Source: Homoserinimonas sp044769865 (GTDB lineage Bacteria; Actinomycetota; Actinomycetes; Actinomycetales; Microbacteriaceae). From it: 64,000 nucleotides of DNA. Positions 8,729-17,742 of the stretch are shown one piece after another (the first letter of the stretch is position 1; each line of letters opens with the position of its first letter). Under the pieces are notes generated by a model that saw only the letters and a program-made list of their open reading frames with translations, had not been told where the DNA came from and searched no databases. The translations under genes were made by a program, and so were the position numbers. The stretch covers positions 1,674,001 to 1,738,000 of the forward strand of contig NZ_JBIZWA010000001.1 of the NCBI RefSeq assembly GCF_044769865.1, in the 5' to 3' direction.

Positions 8729-9189
8729 GCGTGAGCATCGAGAAGCGCATGGCAGAACTCGGCCTCGAGCTGCCCGCTGTCGCCAAGCCCGTCGCGGCCT
8801 ACGTGCCCGCCGTCGTCACCGGCAATCTCGTCTACACCTCGGGCCAGTTGCCCTTCGTCGACGGGGCGCTCCCCGCGACAGGCAAGGTCGGCGCCTCCGT
8901 GAGCGCAGAGGAGGCCGCGGGGTATGCGCGGCAGTGCGCCCTGAATGCGCTTGCGGCCGCCGCATCCGTCATCGGGTCGCTCGACCGGGTCACGCGCGTC
9001 GTCAAGGTCGTCGGATTCGTGGCATCGGATGCCTCGTTCACGGGCCAGCCCGCCGTCATCAACGGTGCCAGTGAGCTGCTCGGCGAGGTCTTCGGTGAGA
9101 TCGGCCAGCACGCGCGCAGCGCGGTCGGCGTGGCGGTGCTGCCGCTCGACTCGCCCGTCGAGGTGGAGCTCGTCCTCGAGTTCGCGTAG
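8725..9189 (+). CDS. RidA family protein (YjgF/UK114-like)
   Basis: A 154-residue RidA-superfamily protein of the longer actinobacterial type. Members of the family hydrolyse reactive enamine/imine intermediates released by PLP enzymes. Recognisable are GNLVYTSGQLPFVDG and, in the middle, RVTRVVKVVGFVAS. The usual arginine of classical RidA enzymes (the xxxR(V)xV region near the C-terminus) is not obvious; the end reads ARSAVGVAVLPLDSPVEVEL, so deaminase activity is uncertain. It starts in an ATGA overlap with the DUF4177-like gene, and the pair forms one operon closed by a bidirectional hairpin. Confidence 0.82.
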   Translation: MSVSIEKRMAELGLELPAVAKPVAAYVPAVVTGNLVYTSGQLPFVDGALPATGKVGASVSAEEAAGYARQCALNALAAAASVIGSLDRVTRVVKVVGFVASDASFTGQPAVINGASELLGEVFGEIGQHARSAVGVAVLPLDSPVEVELVLEFA

Positions 9190-9207
9190 CCCCCAGGCGC
9201 TGGATGC

Positions 9208-9250
9208 CGAGAACCTGCGCTTCCGAATCACTCGGTTGCGCAGGTTCTCG
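9208..9250. terminator. bidirectional terminator hairpin between RidA gene and acs
   Basis: A perfect 13-bp stem (CGAGAACCTGCGC at 9208-9220, complement at 9238-9250) with a 17-nt loop, lying between two convergent genes. It has no T tract, as usual for high-GC actinobacteria. Confidence 0.75.
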
Positions 9251-9263
9251 ACACTGATTGGGG

Positions 9264-11261
9264 TCAGTCCTTCTTCGCGCCGCCCGTGAGCCGGTCGCTG
9301 ATCGCCTGCATGACGTGCGTGTCGGCGAGCGTCGTCGTGTCGCCCACCTGACGGCCCTCGGCGACGTCGCGCAGCAGGCGGCGCATGATCTTGCCGGAGC
9401 GGGTCTTCGGCAGCTCCGTGACGACGAAGATCTGACGTGGACGCGCGATGGCCCCGATCTGCTCGGCGACGTGTGAGCGCAGGATGGCGTTGGCCTCTTC
9501 GGGTGTCTGGGCATCCTCCTGGTCGGAACGCAGGATCACGAACGCGACAACCGCCTGGCCCGTCGTCTCGTCAGAGGCACCGACGACGGCGGCCTCCGCG
9601 ACGATCGGATGCGAGACGAGGGCCGACTCGATCTCCGCGGTCGAGAGACGGTGGCCCGAGACATTCATGACGTCGTCGACGCGACCGAGCAGCCAGATGT
9701 CGCCGTCTTCATCGAGCCTTGCGCCGTCGCCCGCGAAGTACATGCGGCGGTTCTTCGTGCCGGGCACGTCGAACTTCTCCCAATAGGTCTCGATGAAACG
9801 CTCGGGGTCACCCCAGATGCCGCGAAGCATCGACGGCCACGGCTTCGTCACGACGAGGAGCCCGCCGTTGCCGTTGCCGACGTGCTCACCATGGTCGTTG
9901 AGCACGTCGACGCTGATGCCCGGCATTGGCACCTGCGCGGAGCCGGGCTTGGCCTCCGTGATGCCGGGGAGAGCGGAGATCATGATCGCGCCTGTCTCCG
10001 TCTGCCACCACGTGTCGACCACGGGGGCGGTGCCGGCGCCGATCACGTCGCGGTACCAGATCCAGGCCTCGGGGTTGATCGGTTCGCCGACCGAGCCGAG
10101 CAGGCGGATGCTCGAGAGGTCGTGCTTGTCGGGCACCTGGCGCCCGACCTTCATGAAGGAGCGGATGGCGGTGGGCGCCGTGTAGAAGACGCTGACCTTG
10201 TATTTCTCGATGAGCTCCCACCAGCGGCCCGGGTGCGGGCTGTCGGGCGTGCCCTCGTAGAGCACCTGCGTGGCGCCGTTGGCGAGTGGCCCGTAGACGA
10301 CATAGCTGTGGCCGGTGACCCAGCCGATGTCGGCCGTGCACCAGTAGACATCCGTCTCCGGCTTGAGGTCGAAGACGTACTTGTGGGTGAAGGCGGCCTG
10401 CGTCAGGTAGCCGCCGCTCGTGTGCAGGATGCCCTTGGGCTTTCCTGTCGTGCCTGAGGTGTAGAGGATGTAGAGCGGATGCTCGGCGTCGAAGCCTTGC
10501 GGCGTGTGCTCCGGGGCGGCCTTCTCGATCTGCTCGTGCCACCAGAGGTCGCGGCCGTCGTTCCATTCGATCTCGTTCTCGCCGCGGCGTACCACGATCA
10601 CGTGCTCGACCGAGTGGGCGCCCTCCTTCGCGAGCGCCTCGTCGACGGTCGGCTTGAGGGGCGAGACGCGTCCCTTGCGCCAGCCACCATCTGCCGTGAT
10701 GACGAGCTTGGCGTCGGCGTCGTCGACGCGCGAACGGATGCTGTCGGCGCTGAAGCCGCCGAAGATGACGGAGTGCACGGCGCCGATGCGGGCGACCGCG
10801 AGCATCGAGACGACCGCCTCGGGGATCATCGGCATGTAGATCGCGACGCGGTCACCCGAGCGGATGCCGAGCTCGGTGAGCATGTTGGCCGCCTTCTTGA
10901 CCTCCGCCGTCAGCTCCGCGTAGGTGATCGTGCGGCTGTCGCCAGGCTCGCCCTCCCAGTGGAACGCGACGCGCTCGCCGAGCCCTGCCTCGACGTGACG
11001 GTCGAGGCAGTTGTAGGCGACGTTCAGGCGGCCATCGGCGAACCAGCGGGCGAAGGGCGCGTTGTCCCAGTCGAGCGTGCGCGTGAAGTCCTTCTCCCAG
11101 TGCAGCATGGTGCGTGCCTGCTCGCCCCAGAAGGCCTCGGGGTCCTCCCTGCCGGCGTCGTAGAGCGAGGGGGAGGCGACGGATGCAGCGGCGAACTCCT
11201 CGCTCGGAGGGAAGCGCCTGGTCTCGTGCTGCAGGTTGTCGATGTGGTCGCTCATGGTCAT
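9264..11261 (-). CDS. acs: acetyl-CoA synthetase (AMP-forming)
   Basis: A 665-residue acetate:CoA ligase converting acetate, ATP and CoA to acetyl-CoA. Diagnostic features are the AMP-binding P-loop YTSGTTGKPKGILHTSGGYL, the acetate-pocket/AMP motif DTWWQTETGAIMIS, the hinge GRVDDVMNVSGHR and the C-terminal catalytic lysine motif PKTRSGKIMRR, whose lysine is normally regulated by acetylation. ATG 11261 is preferred because AAAGGAG lies eight bases ahead. A second ATG two codons on would be too far from it. The gene is transcribed divergently from the Tad locus, and a lone GGGGTAC word lies about 110 bases upstream. The role fits the acyl-CoA and acetoacetate genes further along. Confidence 0.95.
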   Translation of the reverse strand: MTMSDHIDNLQHETRRFPPSEEFAAASVASPSLYDAGREDPEAFWGEQARTMLHWEKDFTRTLDWDNAPFARWFADGRLNVAYNCLDRHVEAGLGERVAFHWEGEPGDSRTITYAELTAEVKKAANMLTELGIRSGDRVAIYMPMIPEAVVSMLAVARIGAVHSVIFGGFSADSIRSRVDDADAKLVITADGGWRKGRVSPLKPTVDEALAKEGAHSVEHVIVVRRGENEIEWNDGRDLWWHEQIEKAAPEHTPQGFDAEHPLYILYTSGTTGKPKGILHTSGGYLTQAAFTHKYVFDLKPETDVYWCTADIGWVTGHSYVVYGPLANGATQVLYEGTPDSPHPGRWWELIEKYKVSVFYTAPTAIRSFMKVGRQVPDKHDLSSIRLLGSVGEPINPEAWIWYRDVIGAGTAPVVDTWWQTETGAIMISALPGITEAKPGSAQVPMPGISVDVLNDHGEHVGNGNGGLLVVTKPWPSMLRGIWGDPERFIETYWEKFDVPGTKNRRMYFAGDGARLDEDGDIWLLGRVDDVMNVSGHRLSTAEIESALVSHPIVAEAAVVGASDETTGQAVVAFVILRSDQEDAQTPEEANAILRSHVAEQIGAIARPRQIFVVTELPKTRSGKIMRRLLRDVAEGRQVGDTTTLADTHVMQAISDRLTGGAKKD

Positions 11262-11855
11262 TCTCGGCGCTCCTTTGCGTACGTCAGACAGGCAGTCAGC
11301 GGAGTGATTCTCGCATGCCGGTTCGAGACTAACCCGCAATGAATATTCCTGTTGTGTTCCCTCCGCTGTGGGGTACACTGTGAGCACCGGATGTCAATTC
11401 GGCTTGCGGCGCATTCTAGTGATTCCCCCCAATCACGCGCCGCTGTGGCGGCGCCAGTTCCCCCCAACAGGCGCCGCCCCTCTCTTTTAACGCGGCAGTT
11501 CTGGGCCGTTCGTGCTGGGCGCGGGTCGCCGCGTTGGTTAACGGCACCCAAGGCCGACCGTCGGCCGCCGATATTTCGGGTTGCATGACGCGCGCTCAAA
11601 ATGGGGTACGAGCGTGCCCCCCATTCGTGGGGCGGGCGTCATGCCAGTTCCCGCCATCGTGGGCGAGTGTCGGCGGCGCTGTACCCCGAGATGCTCGGGC
11701 TCCGGCCTGAGTGCTTGCAAATCGGGGGACGCCCGCCACCCTCACACCCACCGAAGCGACCATCGCACCCCCTTCACAGGAGTCGCTGTCGCGGGGCTCC
11801 CACAGGCAAACTCCGCCGGCGGTGGTGTCAAGCTTTCGTCTTCTAGCGTCTCGCC
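11262..11855. promoter_or_regulatory. 594-base acs/Tad divergent regulatory region
   Basis: I see no credible gene in this stretch. From acs towards tadA it holds: TGGGGTACACTG (11369-11380); two imperfect copies of a TTCCCCCCAA element followed by CGC-rich sequence (about 11423-11443 and 11458-11479); AATGGGG...CCCCATT around a GTAC (arms 11600-11606 and 11619-11625); CTGTACCCCG (11679-11688), partly overlapped by the CCCGAG-atg-CTCGGG dyad (11685-11699); and TAGCGT at 11844-11849, six bases from the tadA ATG, a probable leaderless -10 box. The density of G/C-tract dyads suggests complex control of the pilus genes. Confidence 0.6.
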
Positions 11856-12884
11856 ATGACGATGCCCAGCGCGCTTGCTCCCGCCCGTTTCGTTCCCGTT
11901 CGGGAGGGGGAGGAGCCCCCCGAGACGGCGGCACCGCACACAGCGCCGAGGCTCAGCCCGGCGCAGCTCGACTCCTTCGGGCCGCTCGCTCGTTTCGTCG
12001 CCGATGATGAGGTGACCGACATCTTCGTCAACGGATACCGCGACGTCTGGGTCGACCGGGGCGCCGGGGCGAGCCATGCCGGACCCGTCGGCATGAACGA
12101 GCCCGAGCTGCGTGCCCTCGCGGTTGCCCTCATCTCGCAGGGAGGTCGCCACATCGATGAGGCGAGTCCCTGCGTCGATGTGCGTCTGGGTGGTGGCATC
12201 CGGGTGCATGCCGTGCTGCCGCCGATCTCGACGGGCGGCTGCCTGCTCTCGGTCCGCATCCCCCGACGGGATCAAGTCAGCCTCGCGAGTCTTGAAGCGA
12301 GCGGGTTCTTCTTGAACGTGCCGCTCGCCCGGGTGCGGGCGCTCGTCACGGCGCGGGCCAACATCCTGTTGACGGGAGCTGGCGGCAGCGGCAAGACGAC
12401 CCTCCTCGCGGCCCTCCTCGGGGCGGCGGATGTCGGCGACCGCATCATCGCGATCGAAGACGTCGCCGAGCTGCAGGTCGAGCATCCGCACTTCGTTTCG
12501 CTCGAGGCGCGGCAGGCCAACCTCGAGGGTGCGGGCGAGGTGGGCCTGACCCGCTTGCTGAAGGAGGCGCTCCGGATGCGCCCCGACCGGCTCGTGCTGG
12601 GCGAGTGCCGGGGTGCCGAGGTGCGCGAACTGCTCGCCGCCCTCAACACGGGGCATGACGGCGGCGCCGGCACACTCCACGCCAACTCGCTGTCGGATGT
12701 TCCGGCACGCCTCGAGGCGCTCGGCGCCCTCGCAGGCATGGGGCCGGATGCCGTGGCGCGGCAGGCGGTGAGCGCCATCGGCAGCGTGCTCCACCTCGTG
12801 CGTGATGCGAAGGGGCGGCGGCTCGAGAGCATCGGCAGGCTCGTGCTCGACGGGCGCGACCGTCTCGCGGTGGTCGAGGAATGA
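11856..12884 (+). CDS. tadA: TadA/CpaF-type secretion ATPase
   Basis: A 342-residue type II/IV secretion ATPase that powers assembly of Tad/Flp pili. An N-terminal domain (FVADDEVTDIFVNGYRDVWV) is followed by the Walker A motif GAGGSGKTTLL, the Walker B/Asp box region RPDRLVLGECRG and the His-containing GAGTLHANS. The protein is shorter than proteobacterial CpaF, as is normal for actinobacteria. TAGCGT six bases before ATG 11856 supports this start over the ATG two codons later. It overlaps the next gene by four bases. No CpaE/Ssd gene precedes it here. Confidence 0.9.
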   Translation: MTMPSALAPARFVPVREGEEPPETAAPHTAPRLSPAQLDSFGPLARFVADDEVTDIFVNGYRDVWVDRGAGASHAGPVGMNEPELRALAVALISQGGRHIDEASPCVDVRLGGGIRVHAVLPPISTGGCLLSVRIPRRDQVSLASLEASGFFLNVPLARVRALVTARANILLTGAGGSGKTTLLAALLGAADVGDRIIAIEDVAELQVEHPHFVSLEARQANLEGAGEVGLTRLLKEALRMRPDRLVLGECRGAEVRELLAALNTGHDGGAGTLHANSLSDVPARLEALGALAGMGPDAVARQAVSAIGSVLHLVRDAKGRRLESIGRLVLDGRDRLAVVEE

Positions 12885-13840
12885 GCGCGGCGGCGCGGGA
12901 CACGGAGGATGTCGCGGCCCTCGCCTGCCGCCTCGCCGTGCTGCTGGCGGCCGGCACGGCGCCCGCCTCGGCGTGGACCCACGTCGCCGACTCCGCCGGG
13001 TCGTCGCGGCGGGTGCAGCGGGTGGCAGCATCCGTGGCCGAGGGCCTCTCGGTGCCCGACGCGATCCTCGCGAGTGTGCGCGCCATCGAGAGGAAGCCGC
13101 CGGCGCGGCAACGCGCAGCCTCTCAACACACGGATGCCGCGTGGCTCGCGATCGCCGCAGCATGGCAGGTCGCCTCCGACGCGGGCGCCCCGCTCGCCGG
13201 CACGCTCGAGTCGGTCGCCGATGCGTTGCGCGACGTCGAGCAGACGGAGCGCGAGGTCGCGACCGCGCTTGCGGGGCCCGCATCAACCTCGAAGCTCGTC
13301 ATGGTGCTTCCCGGCATCGGGCTGCTCTTCGGCGCCGCGCTGGGCTTCGACACCATCACTGTGCTCGCGACGACCCCCGCCGGGTGGGCATGTCTTCTCA
13401 TCGGCTCCGCACTCCTCCTTGCAGGGCGCGCCTGGACCCGCCGACTGCTCGGAGCCGCAGGGCGGCGGAGCACGACACCCGGCCTCGAGCTCGACCTGCT
13501 CGCGATCGCGGTCGGTGGCGGGGCATCCGTCGACCGCGCCCGCGAGGCGGTGCGGGCCGCGCTCGAGCGATGCCAACTGCCCATGGGCGATCTCGCACTC
13601 GCGGAGGAGACCCTCGACCTCAGCCAGCGTGCTGGCGTGCCCGCAGCGGGCCTCCTCAGGGCCGAGGCGTCGCAGCAGCGCTCCAGGTCGCGCGGCGACG
13701 GCGCCCGGGCGGCCGCGAAGCTCGGAGTCACGCTCATGCTTCCGCTCGGCGCCTGCATCCTGCCCGCCTTCGTTGCGGTGGGGGTCGTGCCGCTCATGAT
13801 CGCGGTCATCTCCTCGAGCCTCGGCACGCTGCCGGCGTGA
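12881..13840 (+). CDS. TadB/TadC-like type II secretion F-domain protein
   Basis: A 319-residue inner-membrane platform protein for the Tad pilus. The N-terminal half (LACRLAVLLAAGTAPASAW and the AWQVASDAGAPLAGTLESV segment) corresponds to a cytoplasmic T2SSF helical bundle. Two central membrane segments lie around residues 140-185. A second bundle (ELDLLAIAVGGGASVDRARE) ends in a hydrophobic LGVTLMLPLGACILPAF helix as in TadC. I read it as one polypeptide covering the TadB and TadC roles, although a separate partner could lie elsewhere. ATGA overlap with tadA shows operon structure. Confidence 0.78.
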   Translation: MSAAARDTEDVAALACRLAVLLAAGTAPASAWTHVADSAGSSRRVQRVAASVAEGLSVPDAILASVRAIERKPPARQRAASQHTDAAWLAIAAAWQVASDAGAPLAGTLESVADALRDVEQTEREVATALAGPASTSKLVMVLPGIGLLFGAALGFDTITVLATTPAGWACLLIGSALLLAGRAWTRRLLGAAGRRSTTPGLELDLLAIAVGGGASVDRAREAVRAALERCQLPMGDLALAEETLDLSQRAGVPAAGLLRAEASQQRSRSRGDGARAAAKLGVTLMLPLGACILPAFVAVGVVPLMIAVISSSLGTLPA

Positions 13841-13954
13841 CCATCAGGCCCCACCCACAGGCCCAGGCGTCCGTGTTCTCCACCGTTCCCATCGAGAGGG
13901 CAACGAGGCCACGGCAGACACCGAACTCTGGAAGCCCATAGAGAAAGGACACCC

Positions 13955-14188
13955 ATGCACGACAAGATCACATCCTTCCGCCGAGGCTCGCTGCGCCGGG
14001 CTCGTGCGAGGCTCACCCACATCGGCGCCGCCCTTCGGCGCGAGCGCGGCGCCGCGACCGCGGAGTACGCGATCGTCATCATGGCGGCGGTCGGCTTCGC
14101 GGGGCTGCTCGTCGTCATCATGCGCAGCGAAGCGGTGCGCACGATCCTGACCGACCTCGTGCAGAGCGCGCTCACGTCCGGCGGATGA
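13955..14188 (+). CDS. DUF4244 Flp-type pilin subunit
   Basis: A 77-residue protein and the likely major pilin of the locus. A basic N-terminal leader ends in RERG and is followed by AATAEYAIVIMAAVGFAGLL, which has the Flp prepilin arrangement with Glu at +5 and Tyr at +6 after the glycine cleavage site. The mature peptide would be only about 42 residues. A clear AGAAAGGAC-like ribosome site precedes ATG 13955, and the 114-base gap before it makes separate, stronger expression of the pilin possible. No prepilin peptidase is encoded in the window. Confidence 0.85.
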   Translation: MHDKITSFRRGSLRRARARLTHIGAALRRERGAATAEYAIVIMAAVGFAGLLVVIMRSEAVRTILTDLVQSALTSGG

Positions 14189-14517
14189 CACGCTCAGGCG
14201 AGAGGGGCAGCGTCACGGCGGAACTCGTCGTGGCGTTGCCCGCCGTCGCACTCGTGCTGGCGCTCTGCCTCGCAGGCATGAACCTCGGCATGGCGGCGAT
14301 GGCGGTGCAGGATGCCGCGGCCGCCGCTGCCCGGTCCCTCGCGCGAGGCGAACCCGAGTCCGCCGCAGCCGCACGGGCCGCTGCTGCGGCGCCGGGCTCC
14401 GTCATCGAAGGCATCAGTCGTGGCGAGCTCGTGTGCGTCACGGTGACGCGACGCGGAGTCCCGGCCCTTCCCATGTCGGTGAGCGGCACCGCGTGTTCCC
14501 TGGCCGGAGGCGCATGA
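14185..14517 (+). CDS. TadE-like minor pilin
   Basis: A 110-residue TadE-family pseudopilin. After a short ERGSVTAELVVALPAVALVL start, which again has Glu at +5 of the presumed cleavage site, comes one membrane helix, an alanine-rich helical region and a C-terminal part with two cysteines (ELVCVTV, GTACSLAGG) that could form a disulfide outside the membrane. It overlaps the pilin gene and the following TadE-like gene by four bases each, so the three are co-translated. Confidence 0.85.
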   Translation: MTRSGERGSVTAELVVALPAVALVLALCLAGMNLGMAAMAVQDAAAAAARSLARGEPESAAAARAAAAAPGSVIEGISRGELVCVTVTRRGVPALPMSVSGTACSLAGGA

Positions 14518-14864
14518 GACGCCTCGCTGGGGAGAAGGGGGCCGGCTCGGTCCTGGCCGTCGCCCTCGTGGCCACGCTGATGACGATGGCGCTCCTGGTC
14601 GCGCCCCTCATGGCCGCCCACATCGACAGCGCGAAGGCGGCGACGGCAGCGGATGCCGCGGCGCTCGCCGCCGCCGATACCGCCGTTGGCATCGTGCCAG
14701 GTGCGCCCTGCACCAACGCCGCCCGCACGGCCGAGGCGAACGGCGCGAGCCTCACCGGCTGCCGGGTGGATGGACTCGTCGTGACGGTTGCCGTGAGCCG
14801 AGCATCCGGGCCCTTCGCGGCAACCGCCTCGGCGACCGCGGGGCCTCCCGGAACTGCCGGCTGA
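14514..14864 (+). CDS. Rv3654c-family TadE-like protein
   Basis: A 116-residue small membrane protein of the TadE-like group seen at the end of actinobacterial Tad loci. EKGAGSVLAVALVATLMTMA forms the hydrophobic helix after a short basic leader. It is followed by an alanine-rich ADAAALAAADTAVG segment and two cysteines (APCTNA, LTGCRVDG). ATG 14514 overlaps the TadE stop. The position just before topA matches the order known from mycobacteria and other Actinobacteria, though the helicase gene often present there is absent. Confidence 0.78.
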   Translation: MRRLAGEKGAGSVLAVALVATLMTMALLVAPLMAAHIDSAKAATAADAAALAAADTAVGIVPGAPCTNAARTAEANGASLTGCRVDGLVVTVAVSRASGPFAATASATAGPPGTAG

Positions 14865-14979
14865 CCGTGGGCACAGGGAATCTCTGTGTATGGTGTCCGT
14901 TGTCGGCCCACGAACGCGGCCGGGGACTGGTGCGCAGCGAGAGGCTGCCCGGTCAATGCGAAACCCCACGAGGAGTCCG

Positions 14980-17742
14980 GTGTCCGGAACCAAGAAGCTT
15001 GTCATCGTCGAGTCACCGGCGAAGGCGAAGACGATCGCCCAGTACCTCGGCGACGGTTATGAGGTGCAGGCCTCGGTCGGGCACATCCGTGACCTCATCG
15101 AGCCGCGCAACCTGCCGGCCGACAAGAAGAAGGGCTTCCTCGGCAAGTTCTCGATCGACGTCGAGAATGACTTCCTTCCCTACTACGTCGTCTCCGACCA
15201 GAAGAAGAAGACGGTTGCAGACCTGAAGCGCGCCCTGAAAGACGCCGACGAGCTCTACCTCGCCACTGATGAGGACCGCGAGGGAGAGGCCATCGCGTGG
15301 CACCTGCTCGAGGTGTTGAAGCCCAAGGTGCCGGTCAAGCGCATGGTGTTCCACGAGATCACGAAGGATGCGATCCAGCGGGCGCAGGAGAATCCCCGCG
15401 ACCTCGACACGGCCCTTGTCGACGCGCAGGAGACCCGTCGCATCCTCGACCGTCTCTACGGCTACGAGATCTCGCCCGTGCTGTGGCGCAAGGTCGGCCC
15501 CGGCCTCTCCGCCGGTCGCGTGCAGTCCGCCGCCACCCGACTTGTGGTCGACCGCGAGCGCGAGCGACTCGCATTCATCGCGGCCAGCTACTGGGACCTC
15601 ACGGCGCTCCTCGCGCCGCAGGGCGATGGACAGAACTTCGAGTCGCGCCTTGTGCGCATCAACGGCGAACGCATCGCGACGGGACGCGACTTCGATGACA
15701 AGGGCAACCTGAAGTCAGGCGTGCGCACCCTCGACGAGGAGTCGGCCAAGACGCTCGCGGAGGCGCTGCGGAGCTCCGAGGCATCCGTCGTCGTCAAGTC
15801 GGTCGAGTCGAAGCCCTACACGCGCCGTCCTGCAGCGCCGTTCAGCACCTCGACGCTCCAGCAGGAGGCGGCGCGCAAGCTGCGCTTCTCGGCCCGCCAG
15901 ACCATGAGCGTGGCGCAGTCGCTCTATGAGAACGGCTACATCACGTACATGCGTACGGATTCGCTCAACCTGTCGCAGCAGGCGGTCGCGGCCGCCCGTG
16001 CGCAGGCGAAGGCGCTCTACGGTGCCGACACGGTGCCCGAGAAGCCGCGCGCCTACGCCAGCAAGAGCAAGAACGCGCAGGAGGCGCACGAGGCGATCCG
16101 TCCCTCTGGCGACACCTTCCGCACACCCTCGGAACTCGAGGGCACGCTGCGCGGCAACGAGTGGAAGCTCTACGACCTCATCTGGAAGCGCACGGTCGCC
16201 TCGCAGATGGCGGATGCGAAGGGTGTGACGGCATCCGTCGCCATCGCCGCGACCGTCGCGGACGGCACCGTCGCAGAATTCAGCGCCTCCGGCACCGTCA
16301 TTACCTTCCGCGGCTTCCTGCAGGCCTATGAAGAGAGTCGCGACGAAGACCGCAACGACACTGCGGAGGCCAAGGAGGCGAAGCTTCCACCGCTCGAGGA
16401 GGGGCAGGCGCTGACGGTTGTCGAGACCGAGCCGAAGGGCCACGAGACGAGCCCGCCGCCGCGCTACACGGAGGCGAGCCTCGTCAAGACGCTCGAGGAA
16501 CTCGGCATCGGACGACCCTCGACCTACGCCGCCATCATCTCGACCATCGTCGACCGCGGCTATGTTGCCCCGCGCGGCACGGCGCTCGTGCCGAGTTGGA
16601 TCGCCTTCTCGGTCGTTCGCCTGCTGGAGCAGTACTTCGGCGACCTCGTCGAGTATGACTTCACGGCGGCGATGGAGAACGACCTCGACCGCATCGCGGG
16701 CGGCGACGAGGATCGCGTTGAGTGGCTCAAGGGCTTCTACTTCGGCAACGAGGGCCACCGCGGCCTGCGCACCGTGATCGACAACCTGGGCGAGATCGAT
16801 GCTCGGGAGATCAACTCGATCGCAATCGCCGACGGCATCACGCTGCGCATCGGCAAGTACGGCCCCTACCTCGAAGTTCCCGGCGACGACCCGGAGACCC
16901 CGCGGCGCGTCAATCTTCCGCAGGACCTGGCACCCGACGAGCTGACGGCCGCGAAGGCGCAGGAGCTCATCGACGCACCTGTCGTTGGCGACCGAATCAT
17001 CGGCGTCAACCCGGAGAACGGCAAGAACATCGTCGCGAAGGATGGCCGCTTCGGCCCCTACGTCACGGAACTCGACCCCGAGCCCGAGGAGGAACTCGTC
17101 GTCGATTCCGCGACAGGTGAAGTGGCGGATGCCCCGGCGAAGAAGGCGCCCGCCAAGAAGAAGGCGGCGGCGCCCAAGCCCCGCACGGCATCCCTCTTCA
17201 AGTCGATGGACCTCGCGTCGATCGACCTCGACACGGCGCTCCGCCTGCTCGACCTGCCCCGTGTCGTGGGCGCGGACCCGGAGTCGGGCGAGGAGATCAC
17301 GGCGCAGAACGGTCGCTACGGCCCCTACCTCAAGAAGGGCACCGACACCCGCACGCTCCCGAGCGAGGACCAGATCTTCGAGATCGACCTTGCCGGCGCG
17401 GTCGAACTGTTCGCGCAGCCCAAGTACGGCGCGCGCAAGGCATCGAGCGCCCTCAAGGAGTTCGACGCAGACCCCGAGAGCGGCAAGCCGATCAAGGTCA
17501 AGGATGGCCGTTTCGGCCCCTATGTCACCGACGGCGTGACCAACGCGACCATCCCTCGGGGTGAGACGGTCGAGGAGATCGACTTCGAGCGCGCGGTGCA
17601 GCTGCTGGCCGACAAGCGGGCCAAGGGTCCGGCGAAGAAGCCTGCCAAGAAGGCGCCGGCGAAGAAGGCACCTGCAAAGAAGGCCACGACGGCGAAGAAG
17701 CCTGCGGCGAAGAAGGCCGCCCCCAAGAAGAAGGCAGAGTAG
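14980..17742 (+). CDS. topA: DNA topoisomerase I (type IA)
   Basis: A 920-residue topoisomerase that relaxes negative supercoils through a 5'-phosphotyrosine. The TOPRIM domain opens with KLVIVESPAKAKTIAQYLG and has its DxD in DEDREGEAIAWHLLE. The active-site tyrosine lies in ENGYITYMRTDSLNLS. Instead of zinc fingers, the C-terminal third carries four repeats around RFGPYVT/GRYGPYL, each about 90-100 residues apart, and a lysine-alanine tail (PAKKAPAKKA pattern) that binds DNA non-specifically. GTG 14980 is preferred, four bases after GAGGAG; ATG 14956 is an alternative. The stop overlaps the tmk start. Confidence 0.95.
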   Translation: MSGTKKLVIVESPAKAKTIAQYLGDGYEVQASVGHIRDLIEPRNLPADKKKGFLGKFSIDVENDFLPYYVVSDQKKKTVADLKRALKDADELYLATDEDREGEAIAWHLLEVLKPKVPVKRMVFHEITKDAIQRAQENPRDLDTALVDAQETRRILDRLYGYEISPVLWRKVGPGLSAGRVQSAATRLVVDRERERLAFIAASYWDLTALLAPQGDGQNFESRLVRINGERIATGRDFDDKGNLKSGVRTLDEESAKTLAEALRSSEASVVVKSVESKPYTRRPAAPFSTSTLQQEAARKLRFSARQTMSVAQSLYENGYITYMRTDSLNLSQQAVAAARAQAKALYGADTVPEKPRAYASKSKNAQEAHEAIRPSGDTFRTPSELEGTLRGNEWKLYDLIWKRTVASQMADAKGVTASVAIAATVADGTVAEFSASGTVITFRGFLQAYEESRDEDRNDTAEAKEAKLPPLEEGQALTVVETEPKGHETSPPPRYTEASLVKTLEELGIGRPSTYAAIISTIVDRGYVAPRGTALVPSWIAFSVVRLLEQYFGDLVEYDFTAAMENDLDRIAGGDEDRVEWLKGFYFGNEGHRGLRTVIDNLGEIDAREINSIAIADGITLRIGKYGPYLEVPGDDPETPRRVNLPQDLAPDELTAAKAQELIDAPVVGDRIIGVNPENGKNIVAKDGRFGPYVTELDPEPEEELVVDSATGEVADAPAKKAPAKKKAAAPKPRTASLFKSMDLASIDLDTALRLLDLPRVVGADPESGEEITAQNGRYGPYLKKGTDTRTLPSEDQIFEIDLAGAVELFAQPKYGARKASSALKEFDADPESGKPIKVKDGRFGPYVTDGVTNATIPRGETVEEIDFERAVQLLADKRAKGPAKKPAKKAPAKKAPAKKATTAKKPAAKKAAPKKKAE

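Noticed and set aside
17640..17736. Lysine/alanine tandem codons at the end of topA as a possible repeat element
   Set aside because: A basic C-terminal tail is normal for actinobacterial topoisomerase I.
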